Assembly: GCF_901709675.1 (NCBI RefSeq)
Contig: NC_051094.1
Coordinates: forward strand, 9,294,501 to 9,358,500
Reading direction: 5' to 3'
Length of the DNA: 64,000 bases
Source: Syngnathus acus
Taxonomy: Eukaryota > Chordata > Actinopteri > Syngnathiformes > Syngnathidae
Positions 62,975-64,000 of this stretch are shown here, one piece after another. The translations under genes and the position numbers were made by a program. Position 1 is the first letter of the stretch; each line of letters opens with the position of its first letter. Under the pieces are notes generated by a model. It had not been told where the DNA came from. It saw nothing but the letters and a program-made list of their open reading frames with translations, and searched no databases.

Positions 62975-63067
62975 GATGTTTTAATTTTGTATTTGTTGGA
63001 CTGTAGTGGGTCGGTGTTATTATACCGAACGTGTTTGTGTTTGAATAAAAGGTTGAAAAAAAAAATC
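62975..63067 (+). mobile_element. Small poly(A) retroposon flanked by a 15-bp duplication
   Basis: CGTTATGCTGACATT (62960-62974) and CGTTATGCCGACATT (63068-63082) flank about 93 bp containing an AATAAA and ending in a run of As. That is the structure left by LINE-machinery retroposition of a transcript 3' end. The source transcript is not recognised. Confidence 0.5.
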
Positions 63068-63906
63068 CGTTATGCCGACATTTGTTATTTTGGGGGGCAC
63101 CAACTCATATAACAACGTAAAACACATCATATAAAGCAGTTAACCAAATGTCTGATTTTTACGTTTTAATTGGCGAATATAAAAACAAGGAAAAAAACAC
63201 CAGACAAGTTTTAACATAAATGTTTATTTAAAAAAAATATATATATATACATATTAAAAGTACATTTCAAATTGCAATTGATATATTGGATAACAATATT
63301 TAGGCGTATATATGCATACACGTTATTGAAAAACTACTATAAGTGTTATAAAATCAAGATTACCCAAAGAGAAGCATAATCTCCCCGTTGTTGCATAACG
63401 GCGCAATAAAGTTAGCCGTTAGTTTGGCGAAAACGTGCATAAAAGAAGTGGTGTTTCAGTGAGTGGTTCTTTCTTTTCTTGGCAAATCGTAAATCTACAT
63501 TCTGGTTTACATAGTTTACGCCAGGACCGGCAACATGTTCACCGACTGATCCGTTGATGCACGTCCTTGCAGTTCACCCTTTAACTCGTTCGCGAACGGG
63601 AAACTCAGGATTCGTTCCCTCACTGATCCGTTCTCGCGATGAATTGGAAATGCATATCACTCACTCACTCATAGATACGTTCGGTTGGTGAACGGGAAAT
63701 GCAATTCACGACTCGTTCGTGAACAGGAAGTTACGTCATTTTCTTCTTCGTTTTGTTTCACGGCGAGGTGGCACCAGCTTCAATGCTCATTACCGTCACC
63801 TACTGGTTGAAGTCATATGAACTAAAAAAAGAACGAATCACTTTAGGAAGTTCACTGAAAAATATTCGTTCTTTTGAGCGAATCGTTCACTCACGAGCCA
63901 ACACTA

Positions 63907-63914
63907 GGCGTCAC
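63907..63914 (+). repeat. Right target-site duplication GGCGTCAC
   Basis: It matches 60009-60016 exactly, immediately after the terminal ACACTA of the composite element. The empty site would read ...CTGTCA-GGCGTCAC-AAGTCT... Confidence 0.75.
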
Positions 63915-64000
63915 AAGTCTAATGTAAATTACAAACCTGTAAAGGTTAATGCACATAATTAAATCAGTCTTCAAATCACTTCAATGGTCAATATTTTTCA

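Larger units (their letters stand above)
60017..63906. mobile_element. 3.9-kb hAT-family non-autonomous composite element
   Basis: The element begins TAGTGATGTGC and ends in a sequence whose reverse complement begins TAGTGTTGGC. Perfect 8-bp duplications (GGCGTCAC) flank it. The short TAGTG(A/T)TG termini and 8-bp duplication fit hAT superfamily rules. The subterminal parts on both sides are rich in the 'gaacgattc/gaatcgttc' motif common in fish hAT elements. No transposase ORF is present. Inside are a terminal-repeat MITE-like segment (60017-60359), a 2.5-kb block bounded by long inverted repeats (60360-62914) filled with a 235-bp satellite, and a small retroposon (about 62975-63067). Further internal hAT-like termini occur at 62915 (TAGTGATGTGC) and about 63640-63660 (imperfect), so nested insertion or rearrangement is likely. 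Confidence 0.7.

Overview
The window is vertebrate nuclear DNA, almost certainly from a teleost fish. The genes have many small exons with GT/AG junctions, the encoded proteins resemble human orthologues along their whole length, and the gaps hold fish-type repeats (hAT-like elements, LINE tails, microsatellites). I do not name a species. I assembled exons by hand from splice signals and reading phase. For every gene called complete, the coding exons sum to a multiple of three and the length is close to the human protein.

Layout, left to right: svop (+, 3' part only, 176-2470); dao (-, 4371-7549); ssh1 (+, 8898-20260); a long alternative 5' coding exon (25336-26755) that joins in phase to coro1c (+, 31464-39780); tmem119 (+, 44398-45165); a leucine-rich-repeat gene I cannot name (+, about 47594-48875); iscu (-, 49242-50752) and sart3 (+, 50932-56624), head to head; ficd (-, 57842-59576), tail to tail with sart3; then a 3.9-kb repeat-filled mobile-element composite (60017-63906) with a perfect 8-bp target duplication. 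From memory, the order svop-dao-ssh1-coro1c-tmem119-iscu-sart3-ficd matches a block on human 12q24.11, so this is an old conserved neighbourhood. I did not find SELPLG, which in human lies between CORO1C and TMEM119. The LRR gene sits between tmem119 and iscu.

The genes do not form one pathway. Ssh1 (cofilin phosphatase) and coronin-1C both act on branched-actin turnover. Iscu is the mitochondrial Fe-S scaffold, Sart3 recycles U4/U6 snRNPs, Ficd AMPylates BiP in the ER, Dao oxidises D-amino acids in peroxisomes, and Svop is a synaptic-vesicle transporter-like protein.

The points most worth a second look are: (1) a 1.4-kb exon that would give coronin-1C a 474-residue disordered N-terminal extension from its own TATA promoter; (2) a phase-compatible alternative first exon for ssh1; (3) the mobile-element composite, which holds a 235-bp satellite whose units each encode a 36-bp hairpin, between long inverted repeats with tRNA-like sequence; (4) the unnamed LRR gene; (5) a GC-AG intron in sart3.
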